Shown piece by piece: positions 54,333 to 63,381 of a DNA stretch of 64,000 nucleotides (positions are counted from its first letter, which is position 1; every line of letters begins with the position of its first letter). The notes beneath the pieces were generated by a model that worked only from the letters and a program-made list of their open reading frames with translations, was not told the origin of the DNA and ran no database searches. Both the position numbers and the translations under genes were made by a program. The stretch is from Rhodococcoides corynebacterioides (GTDB taxonomy: Bacteria > Actinomycetota > Actinomycetes > Mycobacteriales > Mycobacteriaceae): the NCBI RefSeq assembly GCF_019834675.1, contig NZ_JABUBU010000001.1, positions 868,001-932,000 on the forward strand, in the 5' to 3' direction.

Positions 54333-55370
54333 GTGAATCGACGGATCGCGACGCTACTGGTCGCACTGGTGCCGGTGGTGGTACTCGGCGTCCTCGGGTC
54401 GACGGTCGTCGTCCCGTTCGCCGCACTGGGACCGGGGCCGACGTTCGACACCTTGGGCGAGGTCGACGGTGCCCCGGTGGTTGACATCGAGGACCCCACG
54501 GGTGCGACGCGTATCGACGAGCCGGGCGGCCACCTCAACATGACCACGGTCGCCGTGCGGGACGGACTCACCGTGTTCGACGCGCTCGGACTGTGGCTGA
54601 GCGGGCGGCAGGGCCTGGTGCCGCGGGATCAGGTGTATCCGCCGGACCGCAGCCGTGAGGAGGTCGAGCAGGCCAACCAGGCGGACTTCACCCGCTCCGA
54701 GGACAGCGCGGAACTCGCCGCGCTCCGCTACCTCGATCTGCCGACGGAACTGACGATCGCCGAGGTCGGCGACGGCGTGCCGGCCGCGAGCGTGCTGCGA
54801 GACGGAGATCGCGTGACGACGGTGAACGGCACCGCGGTGACGACCGCCGAGGACGTGCGGAACGCGGTGGGTTCGGTGTCGCCGGGCGACCGGGTGACCA
54901 TCGAGGGCGTCCGCGGCGACGCGCCCTTCACCGAGACGGTGACCGTGGGTCCGCGTCCCGACGACGGCGAGCGCGGGTACCTCGGCGTCACCCTGACCGA
55001 GGAGCCCGAGGTGCCGTTCGACGTGACCTTCAACCTCGCCGACGTCGGGGGACCGTCGGCCGGTCTGATGTTCACCCTCGCGGTGATCGACAAGCTGACG
55101 CCGGGCGACCTGAGCGGCGGCGCGTTCGTGGCCGGCACCGGAACCATCGATCCCGACGGCACCGTCGGGCCGATCGGCGGCATCCCGTACAAGCTGGTCG
55201 CGGCGCGCGAGGCGGGAGCCACGACGTTCCTGGTGCCGGCGGACAACTGCGCCGAGGCCGCGGCGAACGCTCCCGACGGACTGCGCCTGGTCCGCGTCAC
55301 CGACGTCGGCGGAGCGGTCGACGCCCTGGGCAACCTCACCGAGGGCGGCGACGCGCCCAGCTGCTCCTAG
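54333..55370 (+). CDS. Membrane-anchored PDZ and Lon-type serine protease (YlbL-like)
   Basis: One N-terminal membrane helix (residues 5-28) anchors an extracytoplasmic PDZ domain (VPAASVLRDGDRVTTVNGTA) followed by a Lon S16 protease domain. The catalytic serine is in VGGPSAGLMFTLAVIDKL and the lysine in IGGIPYKLVAAREAG. PDZ-Lon proteins of this type act on DNA-damage or envelope substrates in other Gram-positives. It is 345 residues, matching Rv3194c. The GTG at 54333 fits the leaderless -10 box; longer frames start inside the divergent gene. It converges on the PPA1309 gene. Confidence 0.9.
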   Translation: MNRRIATLLVALVPVVVLGVLGSTVVVPFAALGPGPTFDTLGEVDGAPVVDIEDPTGATRIDEPGGHLNMTTVAVRDGLTVFDALGLWLSGRQGLVPRDQVYPPDRSREEVEQANQADFTRSEDSAELAALRYLDLPTELTIAEVGDGVPAASVLRDGDRVTTVNGTAVTTAEDVRNAVGSVSPGDRVTIEGVRGDAPFTETVTVGPRPDDGERGYLGVTLTEEPEVPFDVTFNLADVGGPSAGLMFTLAVIDKLTPGDLSGGAFVAGTGTIDPDGTVGPIGGIPYKLVAAREAGATTFLVPADNCAEAAANAPDGLRLVRVTDVGGAVDALGNLTEGGDAPSCS

Positions 55371-55380
55371 CGTCCGGAGC

Positions 55381-55989
55381 TCAGTCCTCGGGCTCGGCGT
55401 CGAGGGTCGCGTACAGGGCGGCGACCACGTTGGGCGCGAGGTCGTCGTACGTGAGCAGGTCGCCGTCGGAGCCGAAGCCGTCGTCGTCCTCGTCGTCGGG
55501 CCGCAGCTGCAGCAGCGCCAACGACGGCCCGTCGCGGAGCACCCCCACGATCAGGCGCGCGTCGCGACGATCGGGATGGTCCTCGGCCGCGATGCGAGCC
55601 GCGTGATCGGCGGCGTCCCGGTCGGACAGCAGGGGAGCGAGAGCGCTGTCGAGGTCGGCCTCGGCGTCGGGCGGCAGGACCACGATCTCCTCGACCAGGG
55701 CGCAGCCCGCCACCGACGACGGCCAGCTTGTGGTGCCCAGGAACTCGTCGAGTGCGCGTGAGCCGCCCGCGACGTCGGCCGGCAGGCGGTCCTGAGCGAT
55801 CGGCGTGAGGACGGCGCCGTCCTCGAGTTCGGCGAGCAGGCCCGGTTCGGCGGCCACCAGGTCCTCGGTGGGCACCAGCGCGAAGAGTTGCGGACCCTGG
55901 TCCCAGCCGGAGGACTCGACGTAGGCGACCATCTCGCGCACGGCGCGCGCGAGCGCGGCCTCGCCGGTCACGTCCCCGAAGTCGGTCAC
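55381..55989 (-). CDS. PPA1309-family protein
   Basis: This acidic protein of about 202 residues belongs to an uncharacterised actinobacterial family; MVAYVESSGWDQGPQLFALVPTEDL (about residues 21-45) and SWPSSVAGCALVEEIVVLPP are its hallmarks. It has no membrane segment or catalytic motif. The GTG at 55989 with AGAGG upstream is preferred; an ATG at 56031 would add 14 residues without homology. It is divergent from the UPF0182 gene. The sequence RLIVGVLRDGPSLALLQLRP suggests a compact alpha/beta core. No function is assigned. Confidence 0.78.
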   Translation of the reverse strand: MTDFGDVTGEAALARAVREMVAYVESSGWDQGPQLFALVPTEDLVAAEPGLLAELEDGAVLTPIAQDRLPADVAGGSRALDEFLGTTSWPSSVAGCALVEEIVVLPPDAEADLDSALAPLLSDRDAADHAARIAAEDHPDRRDARLIVGVLRDGPSLALLQLRPDDEDDDGFGSDGDLLTYDDLAPNVVAALYATLDAEPED

Positions 55990-56108
55990 GATGTCTGCCT
56001 CTCGCTGGTCGTTCTGCCGGTCGTCGTGCACGTCACGACGGCCATTCTCGCACCGACCGGGTGTCGACCGAGCCCCCCACCCGGCGGAGGCGGGCTGTCC
56101 GTACAGTG

Positions 56109-56195
56109 GTCCGAAACGGACATGCGGTGTCGCTCGGTGGTGTCACCTTCGGTGGTGTCACGACCGGTACTCGCGAAGACTTTGGAGTGTGACAC
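56109..56195 (+). promoter_or_regulatory. Repeat-rich control region upstream of the UPF0182 gene
   Basis: An inverted repeat GTCCG-AAA-CGGAC lies at 56109-56121. TCGGTGGTGTCAC is repeated directly at 56134-56146 and 56149-56161, and an inverted GTGACAC follows at 56189-56195, touching the start codon. The arrangement looks like operators for one or two regulators. Confidence 0.5.
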
Positions 56196-59100
56196 GTGGG
56201 CATGAGGCCCCCAACCGGCATGCCGTCTCTCTCGAGACGCGGTCGAACCCTGCTCGTCGTCGCGGTCGTGATGGCCGTGCTGCTGCTCGTCGGTCCGCGA
56301 TTGGTGGACACCTACACGGACTGGCTGTGGTTCGGCGAGGTGGGCTTCCGCACCGTGTTCACCACGGTGCTGCTGACGCGCCTGATCACCTTCCTCGTGG
56401 TCGCGGTGCTGGTCGGCGGAATCGTGTTCGGCGCGTTGGCGTTCGCGTACCGGTCGCGTCCGGTGTTCGTGCCCACCGCCGGTCCCAACGATCCGATCGC
56501 GCGCTACCGCACCACCGTCATGGGTCGGCTGCGGCTGTTCGGTGTCGGCGTCCCCGTCGTCATCGGCGTCCTCAGCGGCCTGGTGGCGCAGGGCAACTGG
56601 ATCACCGTGCAGATGTTCCTGCACGGCGGGTCCTTCGGTGTGCGCGATCCGCAGTTCGACCTCGACGTCGGCTTCTACGCGTTCGACCTGCCGTTCTACC
56701 GCTCGATCCTGAACTGGCTCTTCGTCGCCGTCGTGTTGGCGTTCTTCGCGGCGCTGGTGACCCACTACATCTTCGGCGGGCTGCGGCTCAGCGGCCGGGA
56801 GGGTGCGCTCACCTCGTCCGCGCGCGTGCAGTTGGCCGTGCTCGCCGGCACGTTCGTGGTGCTCAAGGCCGTGGCGTACTGGTTCGACCGGTACGCGTTG
56901 CTCTCCAGCAGCCGCAAGGAACCGACGTTCACCGGTCCCGGCTTCACCGACATCAACGCGGTCCTGCCCGCGAAGCTGATCCTGCTCGCGATCGCCGTCA
57001 TCTGTGCGGGCGCGTTCTTCGCGGCTATCTTCCTCCGCGACCTGCGCATCCCGGCTCTGGCCACCGCACTGCTGGTGCTCTCGTCGATCCTGGTCGGCGC
57101 CGTCTGGCCACTCGTCGTGGAGCAGTTCTCCGTGCGCCCCAACGCCGCGGACAAGGAGCGCGCGTACATCGAGCGCAACATCACCGCGACGCGAGACGCC
57201 TACGGCATCACCGACGACACGGTCACCTACGAGGACTACTCGGGTGACGGCACCGCGTCGCCGCGGGACGTGCCGGCGGATCAGACCACCATCGCCAACA
57301 CCCGCCTGCTGGATCCGAACGTGCTCTCCCGCACCTTCACCCAGCAGCAGCAGCTGAAGAACTTCTACGGGTTCCCGTCCACGTTGGACGTCGACCGTTA
57401 CGAGATCGACGGGCAGCTGCAGGACTACATCGTCGCGGCCCGTGAGCTCGAGCCCGCCAGCCTGTCCGGAAACCAGACCGACTGGATCAACCGCCACACG
57501 GTCTACACCCACGGCAACGGCTTCGTGGCAGCACCGGCCAACCGCGTCAACGCCGCGGTGCAGGAAGGGTCGACCGGGGACTCCAACAGCAACTCCGGTT
57601 ACCCGATCTACACGGTGAGCGACCTCGCGTCGCAGGCCGCGGGCGATCAGGTCATCCCGGTCGAGCAGCCGCGCATCTACTACGGCGAGGTCATCGCGTC
57701 GTCCAACCCCGACTACGCCATCGTCGGCGCGAGCGAGGGCCAGGACGCGCGGGAGTACGACACCGACACTTCGCGCTACACCTACACCGGGTCCGGCGGC
57801 GTCGACATCGGCAACTGGTTCAACCGGTTGGCGTTCGCGGCCAAGTACACCGAGCGCAACATCCTGTTCTCCGGGGCCATCGGGGACGACTCCAAGATCA
57901 TCTTCAATCGCGATCCGCGGGAGCGCGTGCAGAAGGTGGCACCGTGGCTCACCGCGGACGGCAATTCGTACCCGGCCGTGGTCGACGGGAAGATCGTCTG
58001 GATCGTGGACGCCTACACCACGCTCGACCAGTACCCCTACGCGCAGCGCAGCTCGCTCGAGGGTCTGGTGCAGGACAGCATCGACGCCAACACCGGTCGC
58101 CTGCTGCCGCGGGACGAGGTGTCCTACATCCGGAACTCGGTCAAGGCGACCGTCGATGCCTACGACGGCTCGGTGAACCTGTACCAGGTGGACCGGGACG
58201 ATCCGGTGCTCAAGGCGTGGATGGGTGCCTTCCCGGGTGCGGTGCAGCCGGAGGAGAACATCTCGGACGAACTGCGCCAGCACTTCCGCTACCCGGAGGA
58301 TCTGTTCAAGGTGCAGCGCGAGATGCTCGCGAAGTACCACGTGAACGATCCCGGTGAGTTCTTCACCAACAACGCGTTCTGGTCCGTGCCGAGCGATCCG
58401 ACCATCGAGGGCGGCACCAACCTCAACCAGCCGCCGTACTACGTCCTGATCGGTGATCCGGACACCGGGCAACCGTCGTTCCGTCTCACCAGCGCGATGG
58501 TGGGCTTCAACCGGGAGTTGCTGTCCGCGTACATCTCGGTGCGGTCCGATCCGGAGAACTACGGCAAGTTCACGGTGTTGCAGTTGCCCACCGCAACGCA
58601 GACCCAGGGACCGCAGCAGGCGCAGAACTCGATGATCTCCGACACGCGAGTGGCGTCCGACCGGACGTTGCTCCAGCAGTCGAACCGCATCCAGTACGGC
58701 AACCTGTTGACGCTGCCGATCGCCAACGGCGGCATCCTGTACGTCGAGCCGCTGTACACCGAGCGCAACACGACCAACACGTCGACGTTCCCGCAGTTGT
58801 CCCGCGTTCTCGTGAGCTATCGCGAGCCGGGTGCGGGAGGCGGCGTGCGCGTCGGCTACTCACCGACCCTCGCCGGCGCACTGGACCAGGTCTTCGGACC
58901 CGGGACGGGCAACGTGGCCACCGCTCCGGGCGGTGACGCGGCCACGCCGCAGGCGGAGGAGGAAGTCGGGTCGCCGAGCGCCGGGTCGGGCACGACGACG
59001 CCGGCCGAGGGAGAGGCCACGCCGGCCCCGTCCACTCCGGCACCGTCCACCTCCGCGCCGGCGGATCTGAACGCGGCGGTGAGCAACCTGAACTCCGCGC

Positions 59101-59207
59101 TCGCAGCCGTCCGGACCGCGCAGCAGTCGGGCGACTTCGCGCAGCTGGGGCAGGCGTTCGACAACCTGCAGCGGGCGATCGACGAATACAACCGCGTCGG
59201 CGGCTGA
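56196..59207 (+). CDS. UPF0182 large membrane protein (Rv3193c-like)
   Basis: The 1003-residue protein has seven predicted membrane helices in its first 320 residues, including segments near 19-38, 55-85, 110-130 and 170-195. A long extracytoplasmic domain follows, with AYGI, YPIYTVSDLASQ and YPEDLFKVQREMLAKYHV as family motifs. The C-terminus is a Pro/Thr/Ala-rich linker and a short coiled helix. The GTG at 56196 gives MGMRPPTGMP, like mycobacterial Rv3193c. Its function is unknown throughout the family. A strong terminator follows and the rpf gene converges on it. Confidence 0.9.
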   Translation: MGMRPPTGMPSLSRRGRTLLVVAVVMAVLLLVGPRLVDTYTDWLWFGEVGFRTVFTTVLLTRLITFLVVAVLVGGIVFGALAFAYRSRPVFVPTAGPNDPIARYRTTVMGRLRLFGVGVPVVIGVLSGLVAQGNWITVQMFLHGGSFGVRDPQFDLDVGFYAFDLPFYRSILNWLFVAVVLAFFAALVTHYIFGGLRLSGREGALTSSARVQLAVLAGTFVVLKAVAYWFDRYALLSSSRKEPTFTGPGFTDINAVLPAKLILLAIAVICAGAFFAAIFLRDLRIPALATALLVLSSILVGAVWPLVVEQFSVRPNAADKERAYIERNITATRDAYGITDDTVTYEDYSGDGTASPRDVPADQTTIANTRLLDPNVLSRTFTQQQQLKNFYGFPSTLDVDRYEIDGQLQDYIVAARELEPASLSGNQTDWINRHTVYTHGNGFVAAPANRVNAAVQEGSTGDSNSNSGYPIYTVSDLASQAAGDQVIPVEQPRIYYGEVIASSNPDYAIVGASEGQDAREYDTDTSRYTYTGSGGVDIGNWFNRLAFAAKYTERNILFSGAIGDDSKIIFNRDPRERVQKVAPWLTADGNSYPAVVDGKIVWIVDAYTTLDQYPYAQRSSLEGLVQDSIDANTGRLLPRDEVSYIRNSVKATVDAYDGSVNLYQVDRDDPVLKAWMGAFPGAVQPEENISDELRQHFRYPEDLFKVQREMLAKYHVNDPGEFFTNNAFWSVPSDPTIEGGTNLNQPPYYVLIGDPDTGQPSFRLTSAMVGFNRELLSAYISVRSDPENYGKFTVLQLPTATQTQGPQQAQNSMISDTRVASDRTLLQQSNRIQYGNLLTLPIANGGILYVEPLYTERNTTNTSTFPQLSRVLVSYREPGAGGGVRVGYSPTLAGALDQVFGPGTGNVATAPGGDAATPQAEEEVGSPSAGSGTTTPAEGEATPAPSTPAPSTSAPADLNAAVSNLNSALAAVRTAQQSGDFAQLGQAFDNLQRAIDEYNRVGG

Positions 59208-59228
59208 CGACACCGGTTCCGCACACGA

Positions 59229-59266
59229 CAGAACGGCCGCACTCCCCGTGGAGTGCGGCCGTTCTG
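59229..59266. terminator. Bidirectional 17-bp hairpin between UPF0182 and rpf genes
   Basis: Positions 59229-59245 and 59250-59266 are perfect reverse complements around CCGT, between converging genes. Confidence 0.88.
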
Positions 59267-59293
59267 CGTGCTGCGGGGTGTGGGGAACCGGGG

Positions 59294-60009
<716 letters not shown>

Positions 60010-60214
60010 CCACCCGAGCGGCATCCCGTGCCGGGGTCGGATCGGCGTCGGTGCGGCGTCCGTGCAGGTGACCGGGGCGATCCCCGGTTCTCCGGATCAG
60101 GAACGGGCACCGCGTTCCGTGAGCGGGATCACCGGCTCGGCGAGACGTGGATCACCCTCGGAGAGCACCGATTTCGGCCGTCGGCCAGGCAGTTCGGGCG
60201 GTCGGGCAGGCGAT

Positions 60215-60244
60215 TTGCAATCCGGCGATGCCGTCCGGTAACTT
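60215..60244 (+). promoter_or_regulatory. Promoter of the initiator tRNA gene
   Basis: TTGCAA (60215-60220) and TAACTT (60239-60244) with an 18-bp spacer form a SigA-type promoter. Transcription near 60251 would give about 59 bases of 5' precursor before the tRNA. Confidence 0.6.
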
Positions 60245-60309
60245 CGTGTTCAGCAAGAACGCAGTACCGCTTGCAGCCGCAGACGGAGCCGAGAGGTTCC
60301 CGACGCCGA

Positions 60310-60386
60310 CGCGGGGTGGAGCAGCTCGGTAGCTCGCTGGGCTCATAACCCAGAGGTCGCAGGTTCAAATCCTGTCCCCGCTACCA
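60310..60386 (+). tRNA. Initiator tRNA-fMet (CAT anticodon)
   Basis: The 77-base sequence folds as a cloverleaf with encoded CCA at 60384-60386. The anticodon loop is CTCATAA. The anticodon stem has three consecutive G-C pairs (GGG/CCC) next to the loop, and the first base C cannot pair with the opposing T. Both are initiator hallmarks. The T arm GGTTCAAATCC is canonical. Confidence 0.96.
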
Positions 60387-60389
60387 CGT

Positions 60390-60431
60390 ACGAAAGCCGG
60401 TATCCGAGAGGATGCCGGCTTTCGTCGTTTC
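60390..60431 (+). terminator. Terminator after tRNA-fMet
   Basis: ACGAAAGCCGGTATCC (60390-60405) pairs with GGATGCCGGCTTTCGT (60410-60425) with one wobble pair, followed by CGTTT. Confidence 0.85.
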
Positions 60432-60470
60432 CGGGTCCGGTGTCGCGAGCTCGTGGGGAGCGGCCAAGCC

Positions 60471-60545
60471 CGATTACCGCGGACGCTCCACGCCTTCACG
60501 GACGGTGCACTGTCCGTAAATGTGTGCAGCGTCAGCCGGAACGGG
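60471..60545 (-). repeat. 75-bp repeat, copy 1 (downstream of the propeller gene)
   Basis: This segment is about 83% identical to 61649-61723 in the same orientation. It includes an imperfect palindrome centred on GGACGGTGCACTGTCC. It lies 28 bp after the stop of the minus-strand secreted protein gene. Confidence 0.85.
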
Positions 60546-60573
60546 CGACCGATCCGGCGGCGGGACTCCGGTC

Positions 60574-61533
60574 TCAGCTCGGCTCGCGCAGAACGCCGAT
60601 GTGACGGACGGTCCCGGACACCCCGGGGAGCTCTCGGGGTTCGGTCCACGTCTGCAGCCCGTCGCCACTGTCCGAGTACAGGTAGCGCCCCTCGGTGTAG
60701 GCGTCCAAGTAGAGACGCCACGCGCCGTCGGGTAGCTGAACGACGGCGGGCCCCTCGCGCAGGGCGCCCCAATTGCCCGGCGGCAGCGGACGATACGGGC
60801 CGACCAGGGTGGGCGAGGCCAGATGCTCGATGGTCTTCTTCGTCTCGTTCTTGGTGAACGCGTGATACTCGGAACCCACCTTCACGACGGTGGTGTCGAT
60901 CCGATCGGCGCCGAGACCCGCCACCGGCACCGGGGCGCTCCAGGAGGTCAGAGATTCGTCCTGCGCAGTCAGCAGATGCGGGACGAAGCCACCACCGGTG
61001 GACAACGACACGATGACGTGGACGGCATCACCCTCGACGAACCATTCGGGTGCCCAGGCCTTGGTGGTGAACGGGGACAGCGACGGCCCGTCGGAGGAGC
61101 CGGCCGATCCGAACAGCGGAAGGTCGACAACTCCACGCCCATCGCCGGTGCCGGGTAGGAAGGCGCAGCACAACGGCAGAGCGTGATTCCCACCGAATGT
61201 CCACTTCACTCGGTCCGCACTGGTGGCGAACCCGATGGTGGCGCCGTCGACCGTCGTGTAGGTGAGGTGGTAGAGGCCGTCGGTGTGTCGAAAGATGCTG
61301 GGGTCCCGGACGACGCCGGACGGCGGACGGTAGGCCGATGTGTGCACAGCGGTGAACGACGTACCGTTCGACGAGTCGTAGACGGATAGGTCGCGGTCAC
61401 TGGCGTTGCTGAACGCCACCATGGTGTACCGCCAGGCTTCCGGCTGCGCCCACGCCGTCGTGGGCGAGGCGATCAGCCATGCGGCGACCATCATGGCGGC
61501 GAAGGCGGTGCGACGGTGCGGGCGGAAAGTCAC
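60574..61533 (-). CDS. Secreted five-bladed-propeller protein (GH43/GH32-like)
   Basis: A GTG at 61533 gives a clear signal peptide (FAAMMVAAWLIASPTTAWAQ) with cleavage after AWA, then a domain of about 285 residues. Motifs SGVVRDPSIFRHTDGLYHLT, TTKAWAPEWFVEG and REGPAVVQLPDGAWRLYLD carry the Asp and Glu residues placed as in GH43-type arabinan/xylan-active propellers. A polysaccharide-binding or hydrolysing role is therefore likely, but the substrate is open. The longer frame from 61677 overlaps the palindromic repeat and is rejected. It is bounded by the two 75-bp repeats and has no counterpart in the mycobacterial order, suggesting acquisition. Confidence 0.78.
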   Translation of the reverse strand: MTFRPHRRTAFAAMMVAAWLIASPTTAWAQPEAWRYTMVAFSNASDRDLSVYDSSNGTSFTAVHTSAYRPPSGVVRDPSIFRHTDGLYHLTYTTVDGATIGFATSADRVKWTFGGNHALPLCCAFLPGTGDGRGVVDLPLFGSAGSSDGPSLSPFTTKAWAPEWFVEGDAVHVIVSLSTGGGFVPHLLTAQDESLTSWSAPVPVAGLGADRIDTTVVKVGSEYHAFTKNETKKTIEHLASPTLVGPYRPLPPGNWGALREGPAVVQLPDGAWRLYLDAYTEGRYLYSDSGDGLQTWTEPRELPGVSGTVRHIGVLREPS

Positions 61534-61648
61534 AGCTCGAACCCTGACAGACCGTGGAACCCCGGTGGTGCTCGCCGATCGGACCGATACCGGGTTGTGA
61601 CAGGAGTGGGGTGTCTGCACCAGCCCGTGCATCACGCGTTCGACGAAC

Positions 61649-61723
61649 CGATTCCCGATGACACTCCACGCGTTCACGGACGGTGCACCGTCCGTGAACG
61701 CGTAGAGCGTCAGCGGGAGCGGG
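61649..61723 (-). repeat. 75-bp repeat, copy 2, with a 36-bp perfect palindrome
   Basis: Positions 61668-61703 are perfectly self-complementary, centred on GACGGTGCACCGTC. The copy lies between the stop of the small acidic protein gene and the start of the propeller gene. As RNA it would form an 18-bp hairpin and could terminate the upstream gene. Confidence 0.88.
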
Positions 61724-61746
61724 GACGGTCGGCGGGAGCGGTGTGG

Positions 61747-61992
61747 TCAGTCCCGCAGGTCGGGGTCCTCGGACACCGAACCGGTGGTGGGGGCGTCGTT
61801 CTCGGTGACCTCGCCGCCCGTCGCGGTGTGATCGGCTGCGGTGTGGTCGGTCGCGGTTCGATCGGCGGAGTCGCCGTCCTCGGCCGCCTCCAGATCCACG
61901 GCGTCCGCACCCTCGAGATGCGCCAGGTTGACCTCGGCCTCGGCGACGAACTCCTTCGTCTTCTCTTCGATCTTCTTCGCCCACTCGGCCAT
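61747..61992 (-). CDS. Small acidic hypothetical protein
   Basis: The 81-residue protein starts MAEWAKKIEEKTKEFVAEAE, an amphipathic helix, and continues as an acidic Thr/Asp-rich tail that is probably disordered (repeated TATDHTAADHTAT). An AGGAGG lies seven bases before the ATG at 61992, which supports real translation. I recognise no family. Copy 2 of the palindromic repeat follows its stop within 24 bp. Confidence 0.65.
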   Translation of the reverse strand: MAEWAKKIEEKTKEFVAEAEVNLAHLEGADAVDLEAAEDGDSADRTATDHTAADHTATGGEVTENDAPTTGSVSEDPDLRD

Positions 61993-62085
61993 CGGGTGCC
62001 TCCTCGCGCGTGTACGTCGTTCTGACGGGCCCTGGGTACCCCGAACGGCGCCGCCACTACCGAGCGGGCCACTTGCGAACGCAGA

Positions 62086-62115
62086 ACGGGCCCGACACCG
62101 CAGTGTCGGGCCCGT
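62086..62115. terminator. Hairpin terminator after fadE23
   Basis: ACGGGCCCGACAC (62086-62098) and GTGTCGGGCCCGT (62103-62115) form a 13-bp stem with a CGCA loop, 22 bp past the fadE23 stop. Confidence 0.85.
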
Positions 62116-62137
62116 CGACGGACGTGTCAGCGCGACG

Positions 62138-63352
62138 TCACTTGAGCTGCGCGGAGGTCAGTCCCAGCACGCGGCGCGCCACGATGAGCTGCTGGATCTG
62201 CTGCGTGCCCTCGAAGATGTCGAGAATCTTGGAGTCGCGCGCCCACTTCTCGAGCAGGAGATGCTGCGAATAGCCGAGCGAGCCCGCCAGTTCCACGGCC
62301 TTGAGCGTGATGTCGGACGCGCTGCGACCGGCCTTGGCCTTGGACATGGAAGCCTGAAGGCTGTTGGGCTCCTTGTTGTCCGCCATCCACGCTGCGCGCA
62401 GTGCCAGCAGATACGCGGCCTCCCAGTCGGATTCGAGGCGGATGTACTCGGCGGCCGGAGCCGACAGGCTGTACGTCGGTGCGTCGTAATCGATGTCGAC
62501 GCCCGCCTCGGTGAGAATGCTGCGCAGCTCCTCGAGAGCAGCGCGGGCGACACCGATGGCCATGCCGGCCACGAGAGGACGGGTGTTGTCGAACGTCTGC
62601 ATGACGCCGGCGAAGCCCTTGTCCGTGTCGACGTCCGGCGACCCCAGCAGGTTGTCCTTGGGGATGCGGCAGTTGTCGAGCAGCAGAGCAGCGGTGTCCG
62701 ACGCCTTGATGCCGAGCTTGTGCTCGAGACGCGCGACCGACAGGCCCGGTGCGTCCCGCGGGACGACGAACGACTTGATGGCCGCCCGGCCCTTGGACTT
62801 GTCGACCGTGGCCCACACGACGATGTGGGTGGAGCGCTCACCCGCGGTGACGTAGATCTTCTCGCCGTTGAGCACCCACTCGTCGCCGTCGAGCACGGCG
62901 GTGGTGCTGACGGCCGCGGAGTCCGAACCGAAGCTGGGCTCGGTGATGGCCATGGACGCCCACACCTTGCCGAAGCGCTCGAGCTGCTCGTCGGTGGCGA
63001 CCGCGGCGATGGCCGAGTTGCCCAGGCCCTGGTAGGGGATCGACAGCGTGAGACCGACGTCGCCCCAGCAGGTTTCGATGACGTTGATCAGCGCGGCCAT
63101 GTTGCCGCCGTTGGCGTTGGCGGTCTTGCTGGGCTTCGGCTCGCCGGATTCGCGGCCACCCTTGGCGCCACCGACGTCGTTGCCGGCGTCGGTCATGCCC
63201 TCGATCATGGCGGCCATCGTGTCGAGCTCGACCGGGTAGGCGTGCTCGGCGAGGTCGTACTTGCGCGAGACCGGACGCATGATCTCGGCCGCGACCTGGT
63301 GAGCCTGGTTGGCCCCCGCCCGGAGCTTGCGAGGGAGTTCGAGATTGATCAT
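62138..63352 (-). CDS. fadE23: Acyl-CoA dehydrogenase FadE23-like
   Basis: The FAD enzyme introduces the alpha-beta double bond of acyl-CoAs. Domain landmarks are MAITEPSFGSDSAAVSTTAV (FAD/substrate binding), WVLNGEKIYVTAGERST, and the C-terminal YSQHLLLEKWARDSKILDIF and EGTQQIQQLIVAR, where the Glu lies at the usual end position. The N-terminus INLELPRKLRAGANQAHQVA matches mycobacterial FadE23. The ATG at 63352 with AAGGAA upstream gives 404 residues. It follows fadE24 by 29 bp on the same strand; the pair probably forms a heteromeric dehydrogenase as described for other paired FadE proteins. Confidence 0.9.
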   Translation of the reverse strand: MINLELPRKLRAGANQAHQVAAEIMRPVSRKYDLAEHAYPVELDTMAAMIEGMTDAGNDVGGAKGGRESGEPKPSKTANANGGNMAALINVIETCWGDVGLTLSIPYQGLGNSAIAAVATDEQLERFGKVWASMAITEPSFGSDSAAVSTTAVLDGDEWVLNGEKIYVTAGERSTHIVVWATVDKSKGRAAIKSFVVPRDAPGLSVARLEHKLGIKASDTAALLLDNCRIPKDNLLGSPDVDTDKGFAGVMQTFDNTRPLVAGMAIGVARAALEELRSILTEAGVDIDYDAPTYSLSAPAAEYIRLESDWEAAYLLALRAAWMADNKEPNSLQASMSKAKAGRSASDITLKAVELAGSLGYSQHLLLEKWARDSKILDIFEGTQQIQQLIVARRVLGLTSAQLK

Positions 63353-63381
63353 GAGAGTTCCTTCGGGCTGTGGGTGGGGGA

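Noticed and set aside
60310..60431. tRNA-associated integration site with genomic island
   Set aside because: No integrase and no repeat of the tRNA 3' end was found within the following 3.5 kb.
60574..61677. Longer propeller protein starting at 61677
   Set aside because: The extra 48 residues overlap the palindromic repeat and precede the natural signal peptide at 61533.
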